In this document: piece by piece, positions 43,691-52,421 of the stretch
How positions within the stretch are numbered: position 1 is the stretch's first letter
Layout of the letters: each line of letters begins with the position of its first letter
Source of the DNA: Chloroflexota bacterium
Lineage (GTDB): Bacteria > Chloroflexota > Anaerolineae > UBA4142
Assembly (NCBI GenBank): GCA_016219275.1
Contig: JACRBM010000101.1
Span: forward strand, 30,780 to 94,779
Direction: 5' to 3'
Length of the DNA: 64,000 nucleotides
Made by a program: the position numbers and the translations under genes
The notes under the pieces: model-generated
The model's input: only the letters and a program-made list of their open reading frames with translations
Databases searched by the model: none
What the model was told of the DNA's origin: nothing

Positions 43691-43790
43691 AGATGTTGGA
43701 CGTTGGAAGCTAGAGGTTGGAACTTGGATGTTGGATGTTGGAAGTGAGCATCCAACTTGAAATTTCCAATTTCTAACTTCCAATTTCCAA
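43691..43790. repeat. Degenerate TTGGAA/TTCCAA repeat tract
   Basis: Several copies of TTGGATGTTGGAAG-like units face AATTTCCAATTTCTAACTTCC units. The tract fills the gap downstream of the molybdenum hydroxylase gene and supplies its stop codon and final residues. Confidence 0.65.
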
Positions 43791-46622
43791 TGCTCGCTTC
43801 ATCCATTCCTTGTCCGCCGGCAGATTATAGCACCGAATCCCAGTCGCGTTAAAAATCGCGTTGATGATCGCGGGCGCGGTGGGAATGGACGCGAGTTCGC
43901 CGACGCCCTTGGCGCCGTACGGACCATCGCGCGTTTCGTCTTCGACGAAGAACGCGATGACCTCCGGCGTTTGGTCAACCGTCGGCAAACGACATTTGTA
44001 CAGCGAATCGGTCTGCACGTAACCATCTTTCATCACGAAATTTTCTTGCAACGCCATGCCCAGCCCCATCGAAATACTGCCTTCGATCTGTCCGAGCAAC
44101 GCGAGCGGATTCATCACGCGTCCCACATCGCACGCGGCAATCACCTTGAGTACGCGCGTCTCGCCGGTCTTGACATTCACTTCAACTAGCGCGGCTTGTG
44201 TGCCAAACCCGAATGCGACGTGTTGATATTTATCGGTCTTGGGCGCGACGTACTGATAACTGATTTTCGGCACGCGTCCTTCGCGCCGCGCTTGCTTGAC
44301 GACGTCTATCAGTGGAACGCTACGAGTGGAATCAAGGGCACTGAGGGAAATAAGGGAATCGAAGGAATTAAGGGTATTTCCTTCATTTCCCTCATTTCCC
44401 TTGCTTACAATCACATTCCCATTTTCAAACGCCAAACTCTCTGGCGACGCATCCAACATTTCCGCCGCGACCTGGCTCAACAACGCACGCGCTTCGCGAC
44501 ACGCGTGCCGCGCCGCGTTGCCAGTGACGTACGTTTGGCGCGACGCGGTCGTCGCTTGACCGTCGAGTGTGAAATCAGTGTCGGCGACGAGCACCTCGAC
44601 TTGATCGTACGGCACACCCAGTTCTTCGGTGACGATTTGCGCGAGGATGCCGACGAGTCCTTGCCCGATCTCCGCCGCGCCGGCGCGAATCGCCGCGCGC
44701 CCGTCCGCGAAGAGTTCGACCTCTGCGCCTGCCGCATCGTATGCGCCGCTGCCATAGCCGGTGTTTTTGTACGCGCACGCGATGCCCCACGCGCGTCGTT
44801 TGTCGCCTTCTATCGCGATGAAATCGTGCTTGGTCATTTCGGCGGCGACCTTTTCCAAGCACTCTTCGAGTCCACAACTTTCGATCATTACTTGACCCGC
44901 GAGCGTGCGCTTGCCGTATTTCAAAATGTTCTTGCGCCGAATGTCGAGCGGCGACAAGTTGAGCGCGCGCGCGAGTTCGTCCAGTTGGCTCTCCATCGCA
45001 AAGCCAACCTGGGTCACGCCGAATCCGCGAAACGCGCCGGACGGAACATTGTTCGTGTACATCGCGTAGGTGTTGACGCGCACGTTCGGCACTTGGTACG
45101 GTCCCGCCGCGTGCGTCGTCGAGCGGAGCATCACATGATTGCTGAGACTCGCGTACGCGCCGCCGTCGCCGTAAATCTCGACCTCGTGCGCGACGAGCGT
45201 GCCATCTTTCATCGCGCCGGTTTTCATCTTGATGATCGTCGCGTGGCGCTTGGGATGCACGAGCAAGGATTCTTTGCGACTGAACACGAGCTTGACCGCG
45301 CGTTTCGTTTTCTGCGCGAGGAGCGCGGCGTGAATCTGGACGGTCGGGTCTTCCTTGCCGCCGAACGCGCCGCCGATGAGACAATTCACGACGCGAATTT
45401 TTTCTTCGGACACGTTCAACGATGCGGCGATGCACGCGCGGTCGTTGAACGGAATTTGTCCGCCGCAGTACACCGTGATGCGTCCCGTCGCATCGGGCAC
45501 CGCGAGTCCGGCTTCCGGTTCGATGAACGCGTGCTCGACCGTTTGGGTCGTGTACTCGCGCTCGATCACGACATCGCTCTGCGCAAAGCCGTCGGCGGGG
45601 TTGCCGTTTTCGAGATGAAAGTGCGCGAGGAAATTGCCGTGCGCCTCTTTCGAAAATCGTTCGGGATGTTCGTGGACGAGCGGCGCATCCGGTTGCGCGG
45701 CTTGTTTTGGATTCGACACGACCGGCAACGGTTCGTACTCGACCTCGATCAACTTGAGCGCGGCTTCCGCAATCGTTTCCGACTCCGCCGCGACGAGCGC
45801 AATCGCATCGCCGACGTAGCGCACCTTGTCCCCTTCGGGGCACAACACGAGCCAATCAATTTCGTGGACGCCGAAAACCTTGCGACCTGGGATGTCGTCC
45901 GCGGTCATCACTGCGACGACGCCGGACAATGCGCGTGCCTTGCTCATATCCACGCGTTTCAAGCGCGCGTGCGGGTACGCGCTGCGCAGTACTTTCGCGT
46001 GCAACATTCCTTCGATGTACAAATCGTCCGCATAAATCCCGGCGCCGTTTACTTTGGCGACTGCATCGGGACGCGGCAACGCGCGGCTGATCGCGTGCAT
46101 TGCATTTTTCACGGACGGCAATGGCGGTATGGGATGCCCCGCCAAATCTTCAACTGCGCGCAGAATCGCGTTGTGCCCGGTGCATCGGCAAATATTCCAT
46201 TTCAATGCGTCGTCAATCTCGTCGCGCGTGGGGTGCGGATTCTGATCGAGTAATGCTTTCGTCGAAATGATAAACCCCGGTGTGCAAAAGCCACACTGTG
46301 TCGCGCCGTGATCAATGAATGCTTGTTGAATCGGATGCAATACGCCGTTTGCGTCGGCGATGCCTTCAATCGTCGTGATCGTTGTGTTGTTCGCGCGTTC
46401 CATCAGTACGAGACACGCGCGCACGGCTTTGCCATCCTGGATGACCATACAACTACCGCAATGCCCGGTCGCGCAACCATCCTTGACGCCGGTCAACCGC
46501 AGTTGATCGCGCAGGACATCCATCAGGCGAGTCTTGGGCGTCGCCTCGACATTATACGTTTTGCCATTCACGGTCAGTGTGTAAGTCTGACCAGGTGGCT
46601 GGGTGATCGGGTGATTGGACAC
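43773..46622 (-). CDS. Xanthine dehydrogenase family molybdenum hydroxylase, fused 2Fe-2S and Mo-binding subunits
   Basis: A 949-residue single-chain enzyme. The N-terminal 160 residues carry two [2Fe-2S] clusters: CATGHCGSC with a later Cys, and CGFCTPG with CRCTGH. The rest is the molybdopterin-binding chain, with GAFGGKED, PSGAFRGFG and the C-terminal GPYGAKGVGELA containing the catalytic glutamate. There is no FAD domain, as in Mop-type aldehyde oxidoreductases. GTG start at 46622 follows GAGGAG. A repeat inserted at 44335-44412 adds SKGNEGNEGN-type residues in frame. It would hydroxylate an aldehyde or N-heterocycle. A structured leader precedes it. Confidence 0.93.
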   Translation of the reverse strand: MSNHPITQPPGQTYTLTVNGKTYNVEATPKTRLMDVLRDQLRLTGVKDGCATGHCGSCMVIQDGKAVRACLVLMERANNTTITTIEGIADANGVLHPIQQAFIDHGATQCGFCTPGFIISTKALLDQNPHPTRDEIDDALKWNICRCTGHNAILRAVEDLAGHPIPPLPSVKNAMHAISRALPRPDAVAKVNGAGIYADDLYIEGMLHAKVLRSAYPHARLKRVDMSKARALSGVVAVMTADDIPGRKVFGVHEIDWLVLCPEGDKVRYVGDAIALVAAESETIAEAALKLIEVEYEPLPVVSNPKQAAQPDAPLVHEHPERFSKEAHGNFLAHFHLENGNPADGFAQSDVVIEREYTTQTVEHAFIEPEAGLAVPDATGRITVYCGGQIPFNDRACIAASLNVSEEKIRVVNCLIGGAFGGKEDPTVQIHAALLAQKTKRAVKLVFSRKESLLVHPKRHATIIKMKTGAMKDGTLVAHEVEIYGDGGAYASLSNHVMLRSTTHAAGPYQVPNVRVNTYAMYTNNVPSGAFRGFGVTQVGFAMESQLDELARALNLSPLDIRRKNILKYGKRTLAGQVMIESCGLEECLEKVAAEMTKHDFIAIEGDKRRAWGIACAYKNTGYGSGAYDAAGAEVELFADGRAAIRAGAAEIGQGLVGILAQIVTEELGVPYDQVEVLVADTDFTLDGQATTASRQTYVTGNAARHACREARALLSQVAAEMLDASPESLAFENGNVIVSKGNEGNEGNTLNSFDSLISLSALDSTRSVPLIDVVKQARREGRVPKISYQYVAPKTDKYQHVAFGFGTQAALVEVNVKTGETRVLKVIAACDVGRVMNPLALLGQIEGSISMGLGMALQENFVMKDGYVQTDSLYKCRLPTVDQTPEVIAFFVEDETRDGPYGAKGVGELASIPTAPAIINAIFNATGIRCYNLPADKEWMKRALEIGS
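44335..44412. repeat. Repeat insertion inside the molybdenum hydroxylase gene
   Basis: GGGAAATAAGGG-type purine units are followed by TTTCCTTCATTTCCC-type complementary units, forming an imperfect inverted repeat of about 78 bp. It is translated in frame as a low-complexity Asn/Glu/Gly and Ser/Leu stretch that interrupts the conserved fold. Confidence 0.7.
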
Positions 46623-46631
46623 GGTTTTTCT

Positions 46632-46738
46632 CCTCGGTCCCTCGAACGGAGTAATTTGGCGATGGGCACTTTTCGACGAGCGGGGATGCTCGACGCCGTG
46701 GATGCACCGTGCATTCGCGACCCATCACCGAGGTTCTA
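46632..46738 (-). ncRNA. Structured 5' leader, candidate molybdenum/tungsten cofactor riboswitch
   Basis: The 116-base leader folds into a closing stem CCTCGGT/ACCGAGG (46733-46727 with 46638-46632), stacked on GATGGG/CCCATC (46726-46721 with 46666-46661). An inner CGTCGAGC/GCTCGTCG hairpin and ATGCAC/GTGCAT pairing lie above it. The 3' strand of the closing stem runs into the GAGGAG ribosome site, so stem formation would hide it. The downstream gene needs molybdopterin, which fits a Moco-type riboswitch, but I could not verify the family consensus. Confidence 0.5.
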
Positions 46739-46744
46739 TAGATT

Positions 46745-46773
46745 ATTTTAGCACAAATTAAAACACGCGGCAA
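46745..46773 (-). promoter_or_regulatory. Promoter of the molybdenum hydroxylase gene
   Basis: Minus strand: TTGCCG (46773-46768), 17-bp spacer, TAAAAT (46750-46745), with a start near 46738 at the beginning of the structured leader. Confidence 0.65.
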
Positions 46774-46791
46774 ACTGGTGTCGCCCCCCGG

Positions 46792-46904
46792 GTGTCCGTC
46801 AAAATTTTGGAACACTCAACCTTGCGAAGGTTTTGACGACAAATCAAATAGGATTGCCGTTGAACCTTCGCAAGGTTTTTTCACCACCCAAAAACTTGAC
46901 GCAC
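46792..46904. repeat. MITE-like repeat, copy 1 of 3
   Basis: About 113 bp with imperfect terminal inverted repeats (GTGTCCGTCAAAATTTTGG and the complement of GTGCGTCAAGTTTTTGGG). It also has an internal stem AACCTTGCGAAGGTT/AACCTTCGCAAGGTT. Copies at 55330-55445 and 59267-59382 are in the opposite orientation. The following bases to 47117 contain no recognisable gene. Confidence 0.85.
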
Positions 46905-47117
46905 TCCCGCTATCCCCAGTTTGCCATAGAGAACATAGAGAACATCGGTTGCAAATATGCCGCTGGGAAGATTGCGGTGTCTCCTAATGCGCCGCGTCGT
47001 TGGCGAGCGATTGCGCGCGGCGCGCGTGGACGAGGGGCGCGTGTTTTCCCCGCGCACAATCGCTCGATGCTCCGCGACTTGCATCGTCCCCACATACCTA
47101 CAGATTCCGTTGCGGGT

Positions 47118-47684
47118 CTAGCCCTCTTTCAATGACCACTCCGAAGAAGACCCCGGCGCAAAGCGCAAGATCTTTCCCTTGTGCTCTCCATCGAGAATGC
47201 GATAATAGTTCATGATCCCCAAGACACCCCCGCCAACATCTTCGATGACCGCCCCCGTAAACTCCACATGCGTACCCACGGGAGCGAATGTCCCAGGCAT
47301 TTCGTGCACACCCAGCTTGTGATGCAAGGTAAAGCGTTGCCCGACCGCACGACCGCTTGTTTCGAGGAGAGTTGCCGGGATGAAAAATTCATTCTCGTTA
47401 CCCAGGAATTTGACCTTGACGAGGTGATCGCTATTAACCAGTGTGACAATCCCCTCTTTTCCAATCCCGACGCCGGCTTGACCGAGATAGTCCCGAATGT
47501 ACTTTTGCACTCCCTCGAAACCGGCGACCTCCATTGTCTTGGCAATAGAGTTGATATCCTTCTTTGCCCGAGACAGGTCGAGGGTTTTCAGGCGGACTGC
47601 CCTTCCTTTTTGAATATCCACTGGCGCCTCCCACATTCCATCGCTTTCATTTTTGCCGATGAACTCGTCGAGTCGAAGGTTCAC
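47118..47684 (-). CDS. Hypothetical protein, 188 residues
   Basis: A coding-looking frame with a GTG start at 47684 and no strong ribosome site. It is rich in Gly and Val beta-type sequence after an N-terminal charged half, for example GIGKEGIVTLVNSDHLVKVK, FIPATLLETSGRAVGQRF and YRILDGEHKGKILRFAPG. No membrane segment or signal peptide. I do not recognise the family. It is the last gene on the minus strand before the repeat-filled gap and is preceded by two small unusual genes. Confidence 0.6.
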   Translation of the reverse strand: MNLRLDEFIGKNESDGMWEAPVDIQKGRAVRLKTLDLSRAKKDINSIAKTMEVAGFEGVQKYIRDYLGQAGVGIGKEGIVTLVNSDHLVKVKFLGNENEFFIPATLLETSGRAVGQRFTLHHKLGVHEMPGTFAPVGTHVEFTGAVIEDVGGGVLGIMNYYRILDGEHKGKILRFAPGSSSEWSLKEG

Positions 47685-47777
47685 CGCGCAGTGTTTTTCG
47701 TTCTACGCTGTGCAAGACTGGATGTAATCCTGGAACTACGCGCGCCCATCCCAAAGGGTCCGCGGTTCACAAATCGG

Positions 47778-47888
47778 TTAGCTGGGCGTGGTACGGGATT
47801 TGCGAGCCGCTTGCTTCAATCGCCGCACGTGTGTGCGCTGACCTTTGGACAATCGTTTGGTTTTAGTCTTGGCTGTTTTGTTTGCCAT
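47778..47888 (-). CDS. Very small basic protein, 36 residues
   Basis: ATG at 47888 follows AAGGAG with nine-base spacing and the frame ends at TAA 47780-47778. The product starts MANKTAKTKTKRLSKGQRTH and contains about 14 Lys/Arg with few acidic residues, suggesting nucleic-acid binding. It lies five bases after the Gln/Glu-rich gene and is probably cotranscribed with it. No family recognised. Confidence 0.5.
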   Translation of the reverse strand: MANKTAKTKTKRLSKGQRTHVRRLKQAARKSRTTPS

Positions 47889-47893
47889 TAGTG

Positions 47894-48169
47894 TCAACTC
47901 CTTTTCCGTTTTTGTTCTTGTTCCTGTTCCAATTGCCGTTGAGCTTCTTGTTTGAGTTTGCGTTTCTTTTCTTGTTCCTGTTCCAGTTGTTGCCGCTCTG
48001 CTTGTTGGAGTTTGCGCTTCCGTTCTTGTTCCTGCTCCAATTGTTGCCGCTCCTCTTGTTGGGACTTGTGTTTCTCATCTTGTTGTTGCCCCAATTTTTT
48101 CGCCTCCTCTTGTTGTAGCTCCATCTCCTTTTGCGGCGTGGGCTGCTGGGATTGTTGTTCCGGTTTCAT
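47894..48169 (-). CDS. Gln/Glu/Lys-rich coiled-coil protein, 91 residues
   Basis: A low-complexity helical protein made of repeats such as ERQQLEQEQERKRKLQQAER. Start ATG 48169 has AAGGA at suitable distance; a GTG at 48190 would add seven residues. The heptad-like spacing predicts a long charged single helix or coiled coil. It lies between the GH130 gene and the 36-residue basic gene. Function unknown. The repetitive codons make both expansion and mis-assembly possible. Confidence 0.5.
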   Translation of the reverse strand: MKPEQQSQQPTPQKEMELQQEEAKKLGQQQDEKHKSQQEERQQLEQEQERKRKLQQAERQQLEQEQEKKRKLKQEAQRQLEQEQEQKRKRS

Positions 48170-48229
48170 CTCATTTTCCTTTTGGGTCACTCATCTTGAC
48201 TGCCCAACCTTACACGGGTTTAAAGCGCA

Positions 48230-49168
48230 CTAGTGTTTGTCAAGCCACGCGAGCATCCCACGAATACTCCCGGTCGCGAGGGCGATGCTCGTATCCGCCG
48301 CGCCGTAATAAAGATTGATGGTGTCGCCATTGGGGGCAATAGTGTAGCCGCACGGGAAGACGACGTTGTCCACATCGCCGCGTACCTCGTAGGGTTCTTC
48401 CGGTCCGAACACCCACTCGTTACCGCGTTTTAGACATTGGTCGGGTTCATTCAAATCAAATAGTGCGAGTCCCAGCCGATAGATCGAGCCAGCCGCAGTC
48501 CGGCGCACGCCGTGGTAAATCACCAGCCACCCCTCTGGCGTTTCGATTGGCGGCGAGGAGAGTCCGATTTTATTCGCATCCCACCACGCACCCAGCCGAG
48601 ACTCGAGCATCATTTTGTGGTTACCCCAGTGCCTCAGGTCAGGTGAGTAGGAAATCCACATGTGCACGCGAGGTGCGCTGACCGGGCGATGGATCAAAGC
48701 CCAATTGCCGCCAATGCGATGAGGCAACATCGCCGCGTCTTTATCTTCCGGCGACATGATCACGCCATATCGCTCAAAGTGGTGGAAATCTTCCGTGAAC
48801 GCCAGGGACACGCCCGGTCCGTCGCGCGTGTACGCGGTATAGACGACGGCGTATTTTTTTAACTCGGGAACAAAGGTGATCCGCGGGTCTTCAATCCCCC
48901 AGAGCTCTTCCGGAAAATGATCGGGATCCGGTGATAGCGTCGGCTGAGAATCAATCTCCCAACCGTCTACGCCATTGGCGGAGCGCGCCACACACAAGTG
49001 CGAAAGCCCGCGCCGATCTTCGACGCGGCACAAGAGCAGGGTGGTTCCGTCGGGTAGCAACGTCGCGCCGGGATTAAACACGGTATGGACGGGATAATGC
49101 CAATCGCGCGCGGTCAAAATTGGATTGGATGGATGACGAAAAAAAAGTTCGGTGTGTTGATCGCTCAT
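48230..49168 (-). CDS. GH130 family glycoside phosphorylase
   Basis: A 312-residue five-bladed propeller enzyme of the GH130 family, which phosphorolyses or hydrolyses beta-mannosides. Characteristic segments are NPGATLLPDGTTLLLCRVED, WGIEDPRITF with the catalytic Asp, and the closing LYYGAADTSIALATG. Start MSDQHTELFFRHPSNPIL at 49168 overlaps by one base the TAA of the upstream glycosyltransferase gene, so the two are coupled. Together they may make and recycle a mannose-containing glycan or compatible solute. Confidence 0.92.
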   Translation of the reverse strand: MSDQHTELFFRHPSNPILTARDWHYPVHTVFNPGATLLPDGTTLLLCRVEDRRGLSHLCVARSANGVDGWEIDSQPTLSPDPDHFPEELWGIEDPRITFVPELKKYAVVYTAYTRDGPGVSLAFTEDFHHFERYGVIMSPEDKDAAMLPHRIGGNWALIHRPVSAPRVHMWISYSPDLRHWGNHKMMLESRLGAWWDANKIGLSSPPIETPEGWLVIYHGVRRTAAGSIYRLGLALFDLNEPDQCLKRGNEWVFGPEEPYEVRGDVDNVVFPCGYTIAPNGDTINLYYGAADTSIALATGSIRGMLAWLDKH

Positions 49169-51453
49169 TATGTTCGTGCCTCCACGGCTAAAAGTGTATT
49201 CTCCGCCAAGCGGAGTTCCAACAAGGATTGCAGAAAAGCGAGCGTAGATTCCGCGCCCTGGTTTTCGTTTGCGCGATCCGGATGCAGCCCGTCGCGGCAC
49301 CCCCCTGTGGTCGGGTCATAGATGGGCAGGTTGAGATCATTGCGACCCAGGAACCATTCAAAGCCGCGGCGGGCTTCGTTACGCCAACGTGTGTCGCCGG
49401 TGAGGCGGTACGCTTCAAGACACGCCGAGACCATCGCTTGTGCTTCGACCGGTTGTTGATCGAACCGGGCGCGCTCGCCGCCGCGTTGATAAAATCCGTT
49501 AGAGCCAATCGGGACAAAATGTCCACCCTCGCCATCCGCGCGTTGCAAGTCGCCAAGCCAACGGAGCGACTCGAGTCCGGCTTTAGTCATCGCGTCATTC
49601 GGCATCCACTGACCGCACATCAGCAATGCGTGTGGCAACGCGGCGTTGCAATAGCTCAACCCATCTTCGTACCAGCGCCATTCATCTGAACGATGGTGTT
49701 GATACAACGACATTAATCGTTCCGCCAATTCCTCGCGCACCTGGCTCGCCTTGCGATCACCGGAAAATCGCCGAAGATATTCGTGGATACCGATGAGCGC
49801 GAATGCCCAGGCACGTGGGCTGGTCGTGTCGAGAATCGCCGGCAACGCTTGCTCGAATACTCGTCCCGCCATGCTCTGTAGCGCCGGCGTATTCGAGCGC
49901 CCCATGACAGTGCCCAATGCCCACAAGGCGCGACCGTGGCTATCGTCCGAACCACCGTCTTCCAACCAGTGTCGCTGGTAATCCATGAAATTGCGAAACC
50001 GTCCAATCTTGGGATTGAAGGCGAACCAAATGAAAGCAAGATAACGCGAAGCCAGTTCGCACGCCTCGCCGTTGCCTAGCTCTTCCAAAAGCGCGCTTAC
50101 CATCAACGCGCGCGCATTGTCGTCGGTCGTGTAACCCTCGCGATAATTGGGCACCGTAAAAATGGCGTGTTGCAACATCCCCGTTTCATCGGTCATGTGC
50201 CGCAAGTGATCGAGCACAAGCGGCGGGAGTTCACCCAGATGTCTGTCGAGCGCCTTCGCCGGAAAACCCGGCGGAGTGAAATGGCGACGTTCGGCGCGCG
50301 CGCGTTTGAAACTTGCCATGTAACGATGCGCCACATTCGACCAAACCATCTCGCGCCCAAACAGATACGCGCGCTTGCGCATTGCGTGCCGCTTGGACTC
50401 GTTGTCCAGCAAGTCAATCACTTGCTCCGCCAACGCCGGCGGATCACGAAATGGCACGAGTGCGCCGCGTTCCTCGCCGAGCATCTCCTCCGCGTACCAA
50501 TACGGCGTCGAAATGACGGCTTTGCCCGCGCCAAGTGTGTAAGCCAAAGTGCCCGATGTGATCTGCGCCGCGTCGTGGTACGGCGTAATATAAATATCCG
50601 CCGCACTGATAAATTGAACGAGTTCCTCCAAACTCACAAAGCGGTTGTAAAAGATCACGTGACTTTCCACGCCTTTCTCGTGCGTCAGCCATTGCAAGGA
50701 CAAACGATACGTCTCGCCTTCGTTTCGAATGACGTGAGGATGCGTCGCACCGAGAATGAGGTACACGACGTTCGGATAACGTTCGACAATCGCGGGCAAC
50801 GCGGCAATGACGTTTTCGATTCCTTTGTTCGCGGAGAGCAATCCAAAACTGAGCAGGACGATTTTGCCCTCGACGCCGAACAAGTCTTTGTGAAAGCTTG
50901 GATCTACAAATGGCACATCGGGAATGCCATGGGGGATCAGATCAATTTTCTCCGGCGACACGCGATAGACCTCCTGCAAAAATTCCACGCCGCGTTGGCT
51001 CATCACGACTAGGCGATCCGACAACGCGGCGACTTGTTCCAAGACACGACGCTGATCCGCGTCGGGGTTCCGTAGAATGGTGTGCAAAGTGGTGACGATG
51101 GGCATCCGCAATTCGCGCAAGAGCGCAAGAATGTGACTGCCCGCGCTTCCGCCGAAGATGCCGTACTCGTGCTGCAAGCAGACAAGGTCAACATTGTTGA
51201 TATTCAAAAAATCCGCGGCGCGATGGTACGAGTCAATGTCTTTTTCGGTCAGTTCGAATCGAACGCGCGCCGGATAAGCATACCCAGATTCAATATCGTT
51301 GACCGGCAAAGCAATACAGGTTGTGCCCGCATATTCCGCCGCAAACGATTCACACAAATCGGTGGTGAATGTCGCAATGCCGCATTGGCGTGGCAAGTAG
51401 TTGCCGATAAACGCAATGCGGTTGATCGTCGAATTGGTCGAACTTTGGTCCAT
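49168..51453 (-). CDS. Glycosyltransferase family 4 fused to an alpha/alpha-barrel domain
   Basis: A 761-residue protein. The N-terminal half (about 1-400) is a GT-B glycosyltransferase with IGNYLPRQCGIATFTTDLCE, an LLSFGLLSANKGIEN donor-site loop and FISAADIYITPYHD. The C-terminal half (about 430-761) resembles an alpha/alpha-toroid glycosidase-type domain (EGYTTDDNARALMVSALLEE, YEDGLSYCNAALPHALLMCG). Start 51453 is chosen by nine-base spacing from GGGAG; ATG 51462 is an alternative. It is followed by the overlapping GH130 gene, a pairing known in other bacteria, suggesting joint synthesis and turnover of a mannoside. Confidence 0.88.
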   Translation of the reverse strand: MDQSSTNSTINRIAFIGNYLPRQCGIATFTTDLCESFAAEYAGTTCIALPVNDIESGYAYPARVRFELTEKDIDSYHRAADFLNINNVDLVCLQHEYGIFGGSAGSHILALLRELRMPIVTTLHTILRNPDADQRRVLEQVAALSDRLVVMSQRGVEFLQEVYRVSPEKIDLIPHGIPDVPFVDPSFHKDLFGVEGKIVLLSFGLLSANKGIENVIAALPAIVERYPNVVYLILGATHPHVIRNEGETYRLSLQWLTHEKGVESHVIFYNRFVSLEELVQFISAADIYITPYHDAAQITSGTLAYTLGAGKAVISTPYWYAEEMLGEERGALVPFRDPPALAEQVIDLLDNESKRHAMRKRAYLFGREMVWSNVAHRYMASFKRARAERRHFTPPGFPAKALDRHLGELPPLVLDHLRHMTDETGMLQHAIFTVPNYREGYTTDDNARALMVSALLEELGNGEACELASRYLAFIWFAFNPKIGRFRNFMDYQRHWLEDGGSDDSHGRALWALGTVMGRSNTPALQSMAGRVFEQALPAILDTTSPRAWAFALIGIHEYLRRFSGDRKASQVREELAERLMSLYQHHRSDEWRWYEDGLSYCNAALPHALLMCGQWMPNDAMTKAGLESLRWLGDLQRADGEGGHFVPIGSNGFYQRGGERARFDQQPVEAQAMVSACLEAYRLTGDTRWRNEARRGFEWFLGRNDLNLPIYDPTTGGCRDGLHPDRANENQGAESTLAFLQSLLELRLAENTLLAVEART

Positions 51454-51488
51454 AACAAACATCTCCCAGGGTGTACTCTCTACGCATC

Positions 51489-51686
51489 TCACAAACATAT
51501 TTCGTTGCTGTCGGTCCGCAGATGTGTGCAGCGGGCGCCAAGCAACCTACCGAGCAGACCATACCCTACCCCGAAAGCAAGTGAGAACACAAACAGGAAT
51601 TTGAAGATGAGCACGAGGTCGTAGGCAAGAAAGCTGAGCAACTGTCCACGCGCGTGATGCCAGCGTGGCTTGAGTATCCCGTACAA
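51489..51686 (-). CDS. Possible small membrane protein (weak)
   Basis: A 65-codon frame with one strongly hydrophobic stretch (SFLAYDLVLIFKFLFVFSLA). The apparent start is TTG without a ribosome site. The 51454-51831 gap otherwise contains nothing recognisable, so this is listed as doubtful. Confidence 0.2.
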   Translation of the reverse strand: MYGILKPRWHHARGQLLSFLAYDLVLIFKFLFVFSLAFGVGYGLLGRLLGARCTHLRTDSNEICL

Positions 51687-51831
51687 GAAATAGGATGCAT
51701 CTCCCAGAAAGATAATTCCAAAGAATCACGTGCTATCATTTTCTCTACCTGGGTGGACATTTGCCACAAGTCGCGCCACTATCATTGCTTACACTGATAC
51801 CGATATGTGATGAGTTTTGACAATGCCCTTG

Positions 51832-52227
51832 TTATTCGGTCGGCGGACGAGGCGTCGCGGGACTCGCCCGTTCCATGAGTTGCTTTAATGCTGGGACAAC
51901 CCGATCGAATTCGGTGGATTTGACGAAAAAGAAATCCGCGCCCGCTTCGATACACTTTTGGCGGTATTGCGGAAACGGATAGTCGGTCAGAATAATGACC
52001 GCCAGAGTTGGATCCACTTTTTTCAAGTTTTGGAGTACGTCTATGCCGCTCCCGTTGAACAAGTGGATATCCAGAAGAACCACATCCGGTTTCTGTTTAA
52101 AGATCGCGACCGTCGCTTCCTGCACGCCCCCCGCTTCGCCGATGACTTGGACGCCTGGCACATTGGCAAGCATTCGCTTCAACCGTTGGCGAATGACCGC
52201 CGAGTCATCTACTAGAAATACTTTCAT
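51832..52227 (-). CDS. Single-domain response regulator (receiver only)
   Basis: A 131-residue CheY-like receiver starting MKVFLVDDSAVIRQRLKRML at 52227. The phosphoacceptor Asp is in DVVLLDIHLFNGSG and the conserved lysine in FFVKSTEF. No output domain. It lies downstream of the NarL-type regulator of the second two-component system but is separated from it by a perfect hairpin, so it may be expressed less or separately. It may compete for phosphate from the kinase. Confidence 0.9.
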   Translation of the reverse strand: MKVFLVDDSAVIRQRLKRMLANVPGVQVIGEAGGVQEATVAIFKQKPDVVLLDIHLFNGSGIDVLQNLKKVDPTLAVIILTDYPFPQYRQKCIEAGADFFFVKSTEFDRVVPALKQLMERASPATPRPPTE

Positions 52228-52348
52228 GAATTCATCCTTCGCCCCGAGTTGCAAGTGGTTTGAATCATAATCTGATTCAATTGTAAATAAAGCATACGCC
52301 GATTTGGAGGAAAAAGGAATCAATTGGACAGGTTGGTTTTTGTCGTAA

Positions 52349-52395
52349 ATACATCGGACGCGCTGTCGTATTTAACGACAACGCGTCCGATGTAT
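52349..52395. terminator. Perfect 14-bp stem between the two regulator genes, containing an operator-like palindrome
   Basis: ATACATCGGACGCG pairs with CGCGTCCGATGTAT. Its loop carries TGTCGT-ATTTA-ACGACA, itself a perfect inverted repeat. There is no T tract on the minus strand, so termination is uncertain. A further TTGTCGT lies at 52340-52346. Confidence 0.5.
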
Positions 52396-52421
52396 TCAAG
52401 CGGCGTTGATTTGATGACGAA

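Noticed and set aside
43600..43806. A 68-codon minus-strand frame overlapping the hydroxylase 3' end
   Set aside because: It is built from the TTGGAA repeat tract and lacks coding character.
44196..46253. A 685-codon open frame on the plus strand opposite the molybdenum hydroxylase gene
   Set aside because: It is the antisense shadow of a clearly conserved gene in GC-rich DNA. Its translation is Arg/His-rich without motifs.
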